A stretch of 64,000 nt of DNA, from contig CM030933.1 of assembly GCA_018136815.1 (NCBI GenBank), positions 2,425,344 through 2,489,343 of the forward strand. Reading direction: 5' to 3'. The notes beneath the pieces are model-generated. The model ran no database searches and was not told the origin of the DNA. It saw nothing but the letters and a program-made list of their open reading frames with translations. Source of the DNA: Isochrysis galbana (lineage: Eukaryota > Haptophyta > Isochrysidales > Isochrysidaceae). Positions 46,903-56,584 of the stretch are shown here, one piece after another; within the stretch, counting starts at the first letter, position 1, and each line of letters starts with the position of its first letter. Made by a program: the position numbers and the translations under genes.

Positions 46903-49071
46903 ATGGGATGCTGCGCCACGCAGGCGAAGCGTGACCAAATCACTACGGACGTAGATGGCGGTGGAATATGTTCATCTGAGCATATGATGCAGTCAACACC
47001 ACCTCCAGGGGTGCAGCAGTCAGGCCAGTCGGATGCGATCCAGTCCAAGAGTGAGAGATCGGATACAGTGGACTCCGATACGAGTTCAGACTGTGGTCGT
47101 TCAACATCATCAAGCGAGGGGCAATACTCGCCAAGTAGAGACAACGTCGAGGATACACAGCCAGTGCATGGCTCTTCTTCATCTGCGACGTCTCGGCCAG
47201 GGCAAGACCAAGGCGACGAAGCCCCTAAGAAGTGCGCCCAGGGCACGAGCTGTTCTTCCAATGGAGAGCCTAGACGTCAAGATGTCATACTCGCCAGTAT
47301 TCCAGACGCATGTCCGCTCTTGACCAAAGCTCGTGCTGCGAGGCGTGAGGTGCTGAGAAAACAGCACTTCTACAATCTGACGTCGCTGGGCAGCCCCGGA
47401 TTGTCGATGTATGCGAGCGAGTTGGTTGAAGCCGAGACTCTCGGCTGGGAGGCTCTTGAAATTCGGTCCAAGATTTTCGCGCTCGAACCGGACACTTTAA
47501 AAGACCTCTTGCTTTGGAGGGGTAAGTTTGCAATTCTGTTGAAAGCTCTTGGGAAGCGGCGGGAAGCTGAGGAGCTTTTTCGTAAGAATTTGGACGAATG
47601 GATCCAGTTACGTGGTGACAACGACCTGCAGACCTTGAAAGCAAAGAACAACCTGGCACTGCTGTACCAAGACCAGGCTAAGCTTGTTGAGGCAGAAGGG
47701 CAATTCCGCGAGGTGCTGAGCTCCATGCAGAATAAGCTCACAGAAAGTGACCCGCGCACCTTAACGGTGATGAACAACCTCGCCATGGTGCTCGAGGCCC
47801 AAGGAAAGGTGTTGCAGGGCCAAGGCCGTGAAAATGACGCCTGGGACAAGCTCAAAGACGCCAGGCAGCTCCTCGAAAAGGTCGTCGATTTGAGCCGCAC
47901 AAGCACGCAGCTCGGGCCAGGGCACGCACAGACCTCGACGGCACAAAGCAACCTCGCGCTAATTCTACAAGACTTGAATGAGCTGCATGCGGCGACAAAG
48001 CACTGCCGGGAGTCCCTGCGTGCGAGGCAAGGGGATCCGAACGCGAAAAAGACAGACATCCTATCGTCACTTCACAACCTGGCAGAGCTCTTATACCGCC
48101 AGGGCACGCTGGATGAAGCCAAAGAGCTGTTCAATAAGGCCACTGAGATGAGCCTTGACGTGCTCGGAAAAGATCACCCGCACACCTTGAAGCTCTTAGG
48201 TAATCTGGCACACGTGCTCAAAGAACAGGGAGAGCTCGTAAAGGCCGAGGCGAGCTTTGACGAAGCCCTAAAGATTCATGAGCGTGTGCTCGGCGCACAG
48301 CATCCCGACACGATGCTTATCAGGAGGAAGCTGGCCTCGTTGTTGACGGAGTGTGGCAAGTCGGATGCCGCAGTGAGTTGCCTAAAAGAGTGCCTCAATG
48401 TCACTCAGACGAAGCTAGGAGCGTGCCACGTGGAAAGGCTCATGGCGATGAATCAGCTTGCTTTGGTGTTGCAGAAGCAAGGCGAGCTCAATGAGGCGGT
48501 CTCGTTATTCAACAAGGCTCTCGGCGGGTTCACACAGCTAGATCCTTGGCATCCCGTCACACTTACTACAATGAGGAATCTCGCCGGGTCGATTCAAGAA
48601 CAAGGCCACTACGATGAGTCATATAAACTTTTCTGTATGGTCCTCACGGCCACACATGAGCTGCTTGGACCCGTGCACCCACACACGTTGGCGTCAAAGA
48701 ACAGCCTTGCCCGACTGCTGGTGAAACAGGCTCAGCGAAAGATAACAAAGGCAAGATCATGGTTTCGCAAGGCCCTCACAGGAACTGGTGCGCTTCTAAG
48801 ACCGCTCAACAAGAAGAAGCTAATGAGAACATTTCTTCCGAAGGCCCTCGCAAGGACTCGCATGGTTCATGGACGGTATAGTGGGAGCACGCTGACGCTA
48901 GAAGATAGTGTGGCGACCTTGACTGAAGGCGAGGGCGCTCTGCGTGAGGCTGAGCAGCTTGTTCGCGGAGATGCACAGAGGCATCGTAGGCACTTCAGAC
49001 CTCATCAACCCGACCACGCTGGCTTCAAAGATCATTTTTGCGCAGCTGCTTCAAGAGGAGAGCGACCTTGA
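46903..49071 (+). CDS. Kinesin-light-chain-type TPR protein with acylation-type N-terminus
   Basis: ATG at 46903 gives MGCCATQ, a Gly2 plus Cys3/Cys4 start typical of N-myristoylated and palmitoylated membrane-attached proteins. A Ser-rich linker of about 125 residues follows. Then come about eleven roughly 42-residue TPR units with the kinesin-light-chain pattern (LLGPVHPHTLASKNSLARLL; VLGAQHPDTMLIRRKLASLL). This fold is a protein-binding scaffold, and such proteins are abundant in haptophytes and dinoflagellates. Near 48961 the frame loses the TPR pattern, but the +1 frame continues it (FAEMHRGIVG; INPTTLASKIIFAQLLQEE) to a stop at 49156. An extra G at about 48961 therefore looks like a frameshift that replaces the last units. 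Confidence 0.83.
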   Translation: MGCCATQAKRDQITTDVDGGGICSSEHMMQSTPPPGVQQSGQSDAIQSKSERSDTVDSDTSSDCGRSTSSSEGQYSPSRDNVEDTQPVHGSSSSATSRPGQDQGDEAPKKCAQGTSCSSNGEPRRQDVILASIPDACPLLTKARAARREVLRKQHFYNLTSLGSPGLSMYASELVEAETLGWEALEIRSKIFALEPDTLKDLLLWRGKFAILLKALGKRREAEELFRKNLDEWIQLRGDNDLQTLKAKNNLALLYQDQAKLVEAEGQFREVLSSMQNKLTESDPRTLTVMNNLAMVLEAQGKVLQGQGRENDAWDKLKDARQLLEKVVDLSRTSTQLGPGHAQTSTAQSNLALILQDLNELHAATKHCRESLRARQGDPNAKKTDILSSLHNLAELLYRQGTLDEAKELFNKATEMSLDVLGKDHPHTLKLLGNLAHVLKEQGELVKAEASFDEALKIHERVLGAQHPDTMLIRRKLASLLTECGKSDAAVSCLKECLNVTQTKLGACHVERLMAMNQLALVLQKQGELNEAVSLFNKALGGFTQLDPWHPVTLTTMRNLAGSIQEQGHYDESYKLFCMVLTATHELLGPVHPHTLASKNSLARLLVKQAQRKITKARSWFRKALTGTGALLRPLNKKKLMRTFLPKALARTRMVHGRYSGSTLTLEDSVATLTEGEGALREAEQLVRGDAQRHRRHFRPHQPDHAGFKDHFCAAASRGERP

Positions 49072-49159
49072 CGATACTACGATCCACTTTGGAGAATGCT
49101 CCAATGGAATGCGGGGGCTGGGCGAGATCAGCAACCTCGCTCGTATTTATTTTTAATTG

Positions 49160-49784
49160 GAAACCTTGCCAACATGCTTCCTTCCGAGCATGTGCAAGAA
49201 AAAGCTGGAAGAGAGATCGAGTCGCTCTCGCGCAGCCGAGGATACCCAAAGTGAGGTGTTCAGAGAGAAGCATCTTCTGTACAACTTGTGGTGTGAAATG
49301 TAAGACTTGCTGCGCTCTAGTGGCCGCAAGGTAAAGCTCAAGCTCAAGCTGCACGTGGCCGAGATGCTTACCTCAGAGCCGCTTTTGAGGTGATAATTGC
49401 TACTAGTAGATACATCAAGGGTACTAAACAGGTGAAGCAAGAAAGACTCTTACTACCTACAATTTTGTTATTTTCCACTCGGACTCAGATGTGGTCCTAA
49501 TCAATTTCGCAGTTGGGACGTGTGGCTGAACGGTATTGGTTTGAGTATGAACAAGAAACAAATGGCGCTAGGCACGCTCCAAGACCAAGATGCAGTGGAC
49601 AAAATACAAAATGCGGAGCGGGCAAGGGCGTGCGGGTGAATGAAGGCGTCATCTTCAAACTGTTGAATCAAGAAACAAAGAAGGCAAATAGGATTAAGCT
49701 TAAGCTTGATTATGTTGTCCACAAACAACCACAACGCCATCTTTATCTTTAGCGGTTTTAGGAATCGTAGTAGCAGTAGAAGAA
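49160..49784. other. Downstream flank of the TPR gene
   Basis: A short open stretch just after 49154 (LIGNLANMLPSEHVQEKAG) is protein-like and may be a further shifted piece of the same gene. The remainder holds nothing recognised. Confidence 0.35.
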
Positions 49785-49946
49785 CGGTGCACCCCGCCCG
49801 CCCCAGCCCCCCCCACAACCTGGGCCCCTATGTAGAGCACGAGGGGAGATGCCGCAAGGCGGGAAGTGAGGGAGAGGAAGGGATCTGGGCGTGGCTACAA
49901 TGGATAACCCAGTAGCCGCACGCGTGGCGTGAATATTAAAAGGTTT
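49785..49946 (+). repeat. SINE-like repeat, copy C (5'-truncated)
   Basis: It matches the reverse complement of 5145-5300 nearly throughout: CGGTGCACCCCGCCCGCCCC, CTATGTAGAGCACGAGGGGA, GGATAACCCAGTAGCCGCAC, then AATATTAAAAGG and a T-run. It is the best guide to the element's 3' end. Confidence 0.75.
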
Positions 49947-49976
49947 TTTTTTACAAGAGCTCTTATGTTAAGCCCC

Positions 49977-50730
49977 CAACTAAGTTTATACTTGGTTGAC
50001 CCATGGGGGGGCACGAGCCCCCCCCTCTCTCCACTCCTCCCCTGCCATGGGGGAGGAACCACCCATCCTCCTGGCACGCCTGATGGCTTGCCAGGAGGCC
50101 ACTGCCCTACTGACCCACTCCCTTCCCCACAGGCACGCCTGGTTCGCTCGTCCTGGCCCCTCGTGGCCAGCCCATTGCTCCAACCCCCCCTCCCCCCCTG
50201 GTCGACAGGCACACAGGTGCAGATTGGGGGCCCCAGAGGCTCAGGAGCGCCAGCGAGGGAGAGGCAGGGGAGACCATGGCCCAGTCCCAGCCTCCTCTGC
50301 CCCCAGAGCTGGCCTCCAGGAGCCTCCAGGGGTCGCCAGCAGGCAGTTGCAGGCCTGCCGCAGGCGCGCCATCGCGCGTGCCGCAGGAGAGGGGAGAGAG
50401 AGCGCGGAGAAGGGGGTGGGCGGAGCGAGAGCTCCGCTCACCGAAAAATAGGTAAGTCCCGCACCTGTTTACAGGATAAGTCGGGGCCGAGACCGCCGCC
50501 CACTCGGAGACACAGGAGGAAGGGGGGGAATGATCACCGGGGGGGGGCGCGGGCCACCGGACCATATCTAAGCCCTTCACCCTATCCCCCTAGTAGTGCA
50601 CGGGGGGAGTCGCCTTATGGCGGGGGGAGAAGGGCCGGGGAAGTGGGGGTGTAGAAAGTTTCCTACGTGAGTAGAAAGTAGAGGGTCCACGGCCGCGTGT
50701 GCGGTGAGACTATTAAAAGGTTTAATTAAT
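49977..50730 (+). mobile_element. R1-type repeat, copy 3 with a different tail (754 bp, 16 bp target-site duplication)
   Basis: TCTTATGTTAAGCCCC occurs at 49961-49976 and 50731-50746. The 5' half matches R1 copies 1 and 2, including the CTCCTGGCA/TGCCAGGAG hairpin. From about 50400 the sequence diverges and ends GGGTCCACGGCCGCGTGTGC...ATTAAAAGG. That is the tail type of the SINE-like and LINE elements, so this copy is a mosaic. Confidence 0.78.
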
Positions 50731-50857
50731 TCTTATGTTAAGCCCCTATGTACCCTCTCCAACATTATTCCTTCGATGGAGCCCCGCACCTAGTTGAAGT
50801 TTGTAGCCCTTCCATTCAACCCAAAGCGTGCGAGGCATCTCAGTTTTGGAATGGAGG

Positions 50858-50890
50858 TAGTAGTTAAAAAGCCCTTGTTTGACCGCCCTA
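50858..50890 (+). repeat. Right end of the MITE-like repeat (solo)
   Basis: TAGTAGTTAAAAAGCCCTTG and the following TTTGACCGCCCTA match 23604-23637 with few differences. The left arm is absent. Confidence 0.5.
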
Positions 50891-50895
50891 CGGAT

Positions 50896-51825
50896 GTTGG
50901 GGTATGTTGCCCCGGGGCGGCGCGTCGGGGGCGGGAGGGTCATCGTTCGTCCAAATGTGAGGGCTCGTTATCAACATTTGCACTCCCTCCCGGCTCCCAG
51001 TGTGCTTCCAAGGGTTGGTCGGAGGCCCGGGGTGCCTTGTCCATAAACGTTTATACACCCATTTCATGGGGGCATTTGTCAAAAAAATAACCAAACCTGA
51101 GGTTGCAGCCTCTTGCTCCTGCCCCGCGCTGCTACATTTGCGGAGAGCGAGGTGCCGCCATCGCGCGTTCGCTTTGGAGCAATTTTTTCTTTGCGGCAAA
51201 CCCGTCGGAACGTGCTGCTCTTTTCGCGTTGATTTGTGATTTGTCGTGAGGTGCTTCACATTCATGCGGTAAAACGTAAAACGCACAAGCACAAGCACAA
51301 GCAAATGCAGCTTTGCTGACCATGTACATGTACGAGAAGACTCCCCTCTTTGTCATCACAACGGGGAAAGGGCCTGCCGCACACACCGGACGCGCATATA
51401 CACCGCAAGCAGGGAAACCGTAATCACATGTCACAACTAATTACAGTAGATACGACTCGAACCGACAAGCGCTTGGCGCCAGTCGACATCAAAGGTCAAA
51501 GGCGGGACACGACCGAGCGGTCGGTCGGCGCGTGCCTATGAGAGAGAGGCGCTAGTGGAAGATGGGTGTCTTTGTCATCCAGAGCATACTTCATCAAATC
51601 ATGCATGCTTGTGCGCGCCGTCACAGCACGATTCAATACTAGGGAAAATTGGCCTCAGCTCATACGACTTTGTCCCCCTGAAAAAGTATTTTATGCTCGC
51701 TGCGAATTTCCGCGACACGGCACTCGGCCCAAGCCGATTTGCGCAGCGCGCATCATCGCCGCATTGAGACTGGATACTTAGTGTCAACCTTCTTCTTCCT
51801 AGTTGTGAACAAGACATGCCTAACC
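50896..51825. other. Intergenic, no gene recognised
   Basis: Overlapping short frames on both strands lack motifs. Nothing is supported. Confidence 0.45.
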
Positions 51826-52622
51826 TCATGCTTTGACGCCAATACACATAGGATCGTCGGCCTCAGCCTGTGCTGCGCGCGCCAACCCCAATGTGATGTT
51901 CATCGCCTCGATTACTTCATCGAGCGGTGTCTCGGACACGACCCGCTTGCCAGTCGCTCTCTCGTGCCGATAAAGTTCAATCCGCAATGGGTCGGTGTGC
52001 AGCTCGAGGCATGTCTCGTACTCGCCCTCCTTACCATTTGATTGAAGCCCGACAAACCGAATCCTGCGCGCCTCGGCATCTGCATAGATATGCTCTGTCA
52101 ACACCTTGCCTGCGAGCGGGCCTGTGCCGTCGTACCGCATCGAACGCCACAGTGCGCCTTCCGCAAAGGCAGCTCCCGTCGCCGGTTGGACGCGCACGCG
52201 TGAGACCGGCAGGAACGCTGAGGGGTTATCAATCTGGTGCATCATTGCCTGAGGCACGCCGGGCAGGGGCTCCTCAGCGGTGTGCGGGTGTTCCTCAGCG
52301 GTGTGCGGGTGTTCGAGAGGAACCGGAGTGAGGTGAGAAGAGTGCACAGGAAAGGATTTCTCTCGCCCGGCGGCGTAAGCAGCCCGCTCGGCGTGCGACC
52401 AGCTAAGAAAGGGGAAGGAGGAAGGAGAAAGGCAAGAGGTGGGAACATGGGGGGAGGGAGGGGGCGGGGGGCTGGGAGTCCCACCTTGAACAGCTGGCTC
52501 TCGCTGGCCCCCGTAAGCTCCGGAGTGCAGTAGCCAAGCCCGACAGAAGGGCTGCTCGAGCAGAGGCCGCGTGCGAGCCGGCCCACCGCTGCGGCGCGCC
52601 GTAACGCCGGGCGGAGCGCCAT
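51826..52622 (-). CDS. SRPBCC-like small protein, probably organellar, two exons
   Basis: Exons are 52622-52485 and 52248-51826, joined in phase 0 (AAG|GTGGGA donor; CTCAG|GCA acceptor) into 186 residues. Residues 1-27 (MALRPALRRAAAVGRLARGL) form an Arg/Ala amphipathic presequence suggesting mitochondrial or plastid import. The mature part begins like SRPBCC/DUF1857-type proteins (LFKAMMHQIDNPSAFLPV). It then shows alternating beta strands (GKVLTEHIYADAEARRIRFV; EYETCLELH; LRIELYRHE) and a C-terminal helix, the order of a helix-grip ligand-binding fold. The family call is tentative. A 20-bp sequence (ACACCCGCACACCGCTGAGG) is tandemly duplicated in the intron. Confidence 0.6.
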
Positions 52623-53107
52623 CACCACCCTTCCCCTCCCCCCTCTCCCCCCCCCTGCCCCTCCCTCTCCCCGCCGCCTCCACCGGCGGTATGTTTATAC
52701 TTACTACTACTACGTAGTAGTTGCATGGGGAAGCCAATCCCCTTCCGGGGTGGCCTCTCCGCTTCTCTCTCTCTGTCTCTGTAACGATTCTGTAGTATTT
52801 GGGAAGTTCTCCGATCCGGTTCGGTCGTTCCGTCTAATCCGTCCGTCGTCCGTCGTCCGTCATCCGTCCTTCTCCGGCTCATGCTGAGGAGGTGCTAGGT
52901 CTTCAAGACCGTGCACTCCGCACACTCCACGATCCACGACCCCTGTGGAGAACAGGCCTCCACTTGATTCGAGCAAGGAGTCCTTCATTCAAAGAGCAAA
53001 GAGCAAACAAAACGCTCACCAGACCAAAAGCATTCATTTGTCCCCATCCCTGCTAGCACCTTCCGTTGGTAGATCTGTTTGTCACCTGAACGAGAAAGCT
53101 TTCTTGT
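52623..53107. other. Intergenic upstream of the SRPBCC gene
   Basis: It contains the palindrome CTACTACGTAGTAG near 52709, then CT-rich sequence and a GTCCGTCGTCCGTCGTCCGT tandem at about 52842-52866. There is no gene. Confidence 0.45.
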
Positions 53108-53172
53108 AGGGCGGTCAAACAGTGATTTATAATTACAAAACATGTGGGGGGGCTGCATTTTTTGACCGTCCT
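53108..53172 (-). repeat. Short palindromic repeat (MITE-like), copy 2
   Basis: AGGGCGGTCAAA (53108-53119) and TTTGACCGTCCT (53161-53172) form imperfect 12 bp inverted arms (11 of 12 match). The interior GGGCTGCATTTTTTGACCG is the reverse complement of the copy at 23576. Confidence 0.6.
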
Positions 53173-53446
53173 CCCAAGCCCATAAAAAACTCCAGGGGGG
53201 CTCACCTGCCGCCACAAAAATTCCCGAGGAAAATGGTGGGTTTTACCGCCCCCCTCGGCCCCCCCTTTGCATATGCGCTGGGGCTTTAACAGTAAAGAAT
53301 TGGCGGTCGCGCCCAGTGGCCGATAGGTTTTTTCGGGGCGGTTGTTTCATGACACGCGATTCCCCCGAGATCTGTCCGCGCTATCGAGCGCCCGACCTTC
53401 ATCTGGTGCCTAGAGCAGGGGGGGGCCTCACCCGCGGAGCACCCCG

Positions 53447-53550
53447 GGCGGGGGATGGTGATTGAACTACGCTTTTCCATATGTGCTGGGGTGATGGTGA
53501 TGCGAACGCTTTTCCATATGTGGGGTGATGGTGATTGAACGCTTCTCGCC
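53447..53550. repeat. Minisatellite GATTGAACGCTTTTCCAT family, locus 1
   Basis: About three units of GTGATTGAACGCTTTTCCAT plus ATGTGCTGGGGTGATG, the last ending GAACGCTTCTCGCC. The same motif recurs at 62755-62935. Confidence 0.8.
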
Positions 53551-54281
53551 TCCCGCCACCCGCGTCGCCGCACACTTATACACCTTATCCTAACATCCTA
53601 ATCCCGGGACCCTAACTAGTACTAGTAAGTAGTAAGTAGCGCATGGGGGTGGGGGGGGGAGCAAGGCAAGATGCAAGATGGGGAGAGAAGCAGAGGCAAA
53701 GGGCGCGTGGCTATATGGGAGTAGAATCCAAGTCTAGGGCCGCGCGTACGGGCCATTCGCAATGTGAATCTCAGCGCGCGAAAGCAGCAAAATTTTTGCT
53801 TTTGCTTTTACTTTTACAGCTAAACCTAATGTTCGACAGATAACGACGTGAAGATGAATCAATGGACCAATACCAATACACTATACACTTCGGCCACCCG
53901 CCATTTTGGCGGTGGCTTCTCCGACCACCGCCTCGGCCCGAAAGGCATTCTTTCTATTAGCCGTAAGCATACATGAGCTAGCGCTAGCGTTTCGGATTGG
54001 GAGTGGGGAGAAGACACCTCACAGTAGCACCTCGATCTCTTTACCTTTGCGCTCATGGCCACTGCCGCTGCTCTGAGCTCGAGGATGAGAATAAGAGAGG
54101 GCCATGGTGTGAACAGAAGAGCCCGGGTCCATAGTGCTGTGAGAGAAGTTCCGGTCGGGAGCAACCTGACCCCGTATGGTGCCAAAAGAGTTTGTGGGGT
54201 GATGGCGCAACGTGTGGTGCCTCGTGCTTCGTTGTCATCTCACTAGACACCCCTCACCCTTGGCATGGGCAGCCACAACGT
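53551..54281. other. Intergenic
   Basis: A short TAGTACTAGTAAGTAGTAAG tandem at 53615-53640, otherwise nothing recognised. Confidence 0.45.
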
Positions 54282-55313
54282 TCATGCGCCTGCGGTCCCA
54301 CTCAGACGACGGACAGCATCACCCGCATTTCGTCCCGCCCATCGCGCCACCGTGCCAGCGCGGATGAGCTCAGCTATTTGAGCATGGCCGGCATGACTGG
54401 CGATTTCCTCTGCGGTCAAATTGCGCGAATCGCGTGCATCCCAGTCAACACGTGCCCCCCTCGCGAGAAGCTCTCGTACAACACCAGTATTGCCCACCCC
54501 AGCTGCCCGATGGGCGGCGGTCATCCCAGAGCCACATCGAATATTAGGATCTGCCCCCGCGTCCAGCAAGAGTCGAGCAATGCGCGTGTGATTGGTGTGG
54601 TTGAAGTGGTACGTGTGGCTTGCCACGAGACACAAGGCGGTCTCGCCGCCGGAGCGGGCCTCAAAGCTCTCGGGCACACCTACATCGCCTACTCTCTGAT
54701 CAATGTCCACGCGCGGATCGGCGACTAGCGCGGCTACGAGAGACACGTGGCCAAAGGAGACTGCTTTGTGAAGCGGTGCGACTCCATACTGGTCGGTACG
54801 CCTGGGCTCAAGCTCCTTGCGGCCAAGAAGTACCTTGAGGAGACTTGCATGCCCCTGTTGCGCGGCAGTATGCAAGGCGCTCGCGCCATGATGGTCGACT
54901 TCGTTCACGTCAGCCACATTGAGCTCGAGCAGAGTGGCGGCGACGCTCGCATGGCCTGCGGCAGCCGCCCACCCAAGCGGGCCCCTCCCAGCTTCGTCCG
55001 GCACGCACTGTGCGCCGAGCGAGACGAGCTCCTGCACGAGCCTACGCTTCCCCGCCCTCGCGGCATAGTGCAAAGGAGTCGCCCCGTGCGCGTCTGCCGC
55101 GTTGATGTCCTCCCCTTCCCTCGCTCGGCGCATCACCTCATGCCAGAAGCCACCCTTGGCCTCCTCAGCGAGGCTCAGGCCCAGCAGCCGATGCTCGTGC
55201 TGCTCGCGGAAGAAGCGCGCGTCCGAGTGCTCGCTCTGCACGCCGGGCCTGCTGCACACCCTTTGCGCCAACACGGCGGCCGCCAGCCGGCCCGCAAGCC
55301 GCGGCCGCAGCAT
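54282..55313 (-). CDS. Ankyrin-repeat protein, probably organelle-targeted
   Basis: The ATG at 55313 is preferred over the longer open frame, because further upstream the frame would overlap the CYTH gene. The product is 343 residues. The N-terminus (MLRPRLAGRLAAAVLAQRV) is an Arg-rich amphipathic presequence. About seven ankyrin units follow: HGATPLHYAARAGKRRLVQE, GRGPLGWAAAAGHASVAATL, HGASALHTAAQQGHASLLKV, YGVAPLHKAVSFGHVSLVAA, then a longer unit with insert HTYHFNHTNHTR, SGMTAAHRAAGVGNTGVVRE, and a final NLTAEEIASHAGHAQIAELI. It is a protein-binding scaffold with no enzymatic domain. It is transcribed divergently from the CYTH gene across a 141 bp gap. Confidence 0.88.
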   Translation of the reverse strand: MLRPRLAGRLAAAVLAQRVCSRPGVQSEHSDARFFREQHEHRLLGLSLAEEAKGGFWHEVMRRAREGEDINAADAHGATPLHYAARAGKRRLVQELVSLGAQCVPDEAGRGPLGWAAAAGHASVAATLLELNVADVNEVDHHGASALHTAAQQGHASLLKVLLGRKELEPRRTDQYGVAPLHKAVSFGHVSLVAALVADPRVDIDQRVGDVGVPESFEARSGGETALCLVASHTYHFNHTNHTRIARLLLDAGADPNIRCGSGMTAAHRAAGVGNTGVVRELLARGARVDWDARDSRNLTAEEIASHAGHAQIAELIRAGTVARWAGRNAGDAVRRLSGTAGA

Positions 55314-55362
55314 CCTCGACCGTCGGGCGGGGGAGGGAGCGGGCCGTAGGCTATATTTATCG

Positions 55363-55383
55363 TACTCTACTAGTATTAGAGTA
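55363..55383. promoter_or_regulatory. Palindrome in the divergent ANK/CYTH promoter
   Basis: TACTCTA-CTAGTAT-TAGAGTA is a perfect 7 bp inverted repeat. It sits between the divergent start codons at 55313 (minus) and 55455 (plus), just after a TATATTTATC stretch at 55352. A shared regulatory role is inferred from position only. Confidence 0.4.
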
Positions 55384-55454
55384 GATGGGAAGACGGGACG
55401 CTTGTTGCTTGTTGATACCACCTGATATGGTCTATTTTCGCCCGTGGTCGGCCG

Positions 55455-56231
55455 ATGGAGGCAGAGATCAAGCTGCTGCTGCCGTCCGCCGAGGCTCTGC
55501 GCGCGCTCGCTTCGCGCGTGGGCGCATCGGGCTCGCGTGGGGTGGAGCAGCGGAACTACTTCTTCGACACGTCCATCGGCGCCGTCCACGCCCTCGACTG
55601 TCACATACGGCTCCGGCATGAGAGTGACCTTGACCGAGGCAGTGGCCGTTGGGTGCTCACGCTCAAGGGACCCAAGGGGACAAGCGGGTGTGCTGCGTTG
55701 GCGGTGCGCCCAGAGGAAGAGATGTTGGTGCCGGATGAACTTGCTGAGGCAATCACGTGCGGTCAAACTTCACCACTGGACGTGCTGCCAAAGTCTGCGT
55801 TAGTGGAGACGGTGAAATCAGCGCTCGCAGGTGATCAACTCGTGTTGCAGGAGGAGCAAGGCTTCAGCAACGTGCGCGTGCATGCGCCGTTCGAGCTTGT
55901 ACCACCATCCGGAGCGCAGCCGATAGTGGTAACCCTCGAGCTCGACACGACGACCTTCTCCTTCCGAGGCGTCAATGAAGTTCATTGGGAGGTTGAATGT
56001 GAGGTGCAGGACCTCGTTGCCGGGCAGTCCACTGCAGGAGCCAGCACGGACTCAGGTGCATTGGAGGAACGCGCACGGGAGGTGGAAGCCGCGCTTCAGG
56101 CGCTGCTGGTCTCGATCCCCGAGATTGGGGCACCGTGCCCGGCGGCCAAGGGAAAGAGGTCGCGGCACAAGGCCTTCTTGAAATCGCAGAAGAAGGAGGC
56201 AAAGGCCAAAGGCAAGGCCAGACACCGGTGA
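55455..56231 (+). CDS. CYTH-domain (triphosphate tunnel) phosphatase
   Basis: A single exon of 258 residues. MEAEIKLLL carries the N-terminal ExExK motif (E2, E4, K6) that defines the CYTH/TTM fold. EQRNYFFDT, HIRLRHE, WVLTLKGP, VVTLELDTTTF and HWEVECEV supply the alternating charged strands lining the tunnel. Family members hydrolyse tripolyphosphate or thiamine triphosphate, or act as adenylyl cyclases, with divalent metal; the substrate cannot be told from sequence. The last 30 residues are very basic (KGKRSRHKAFLKSQKKEAKAKGKARHR), an unusual tail that may direct it to the nucleolus or nucleic acid (inference). Confidence 0.9.
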   Translation: MEAEIKLLLPSAEALRALASRVGASGSRGVEQRNYFFDTSIGAVHALDCHIRLRHESDLDRGSGRWVLTLKGPKGTSGCAALAVRPEEEMLVPDELAEAITCGQTSPLDVLPKSALVETVKSALAGDQLVLQEEQGFSNVRVHAPFELVPPSGAQPIVVTLELDTTTFSFRGVNEVHWEVECEVQDLVAGQSTAGASTDSGALEERAREVEAALQALLVSIPEIGAPCPAAKGKRSRHKAFLKSQKKEAKAKGKARHR

Positions 56232-56584
56232 CGGCAACGGCGCGCACAGGATCACGCGGGCCGGCGCGTCCATTCGTGACGTCGAGCGATCCGCAATGCT
56301 GTGGCTCGCATGCATTGGCGGCTTGTGCGGCATGGTGGCAAGGCGTGCTTGAACGAGCGGTTTGGTTCTAGGTTCTTTGCAATCCATGCACCACCTTGAA
56401 GTGCGCCGTGCATGCTTGCGAGTGTGAGTTGCGATAGCGGTTACACACGTCCAATGATGAGGACGAGACCGGCCATTACGCAATTGCTGTGTTTGGATAG
56501 AGGTGGTCGGTCCCTGATTCCTTTGAAGAGGCTGTAGTGTTATAAGTAAACTAGCCCTGCCGCCCCTCCCCTGCCTCCGATCTC

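Noticed and set aside
55314..55766. N-terminal extension of the ankyrin ORF to 55766
   Set aside because: The extension is antisense to the CYTH coding region. The ATG at 55313 gives a presequence and leaves a normal divergent promoter.
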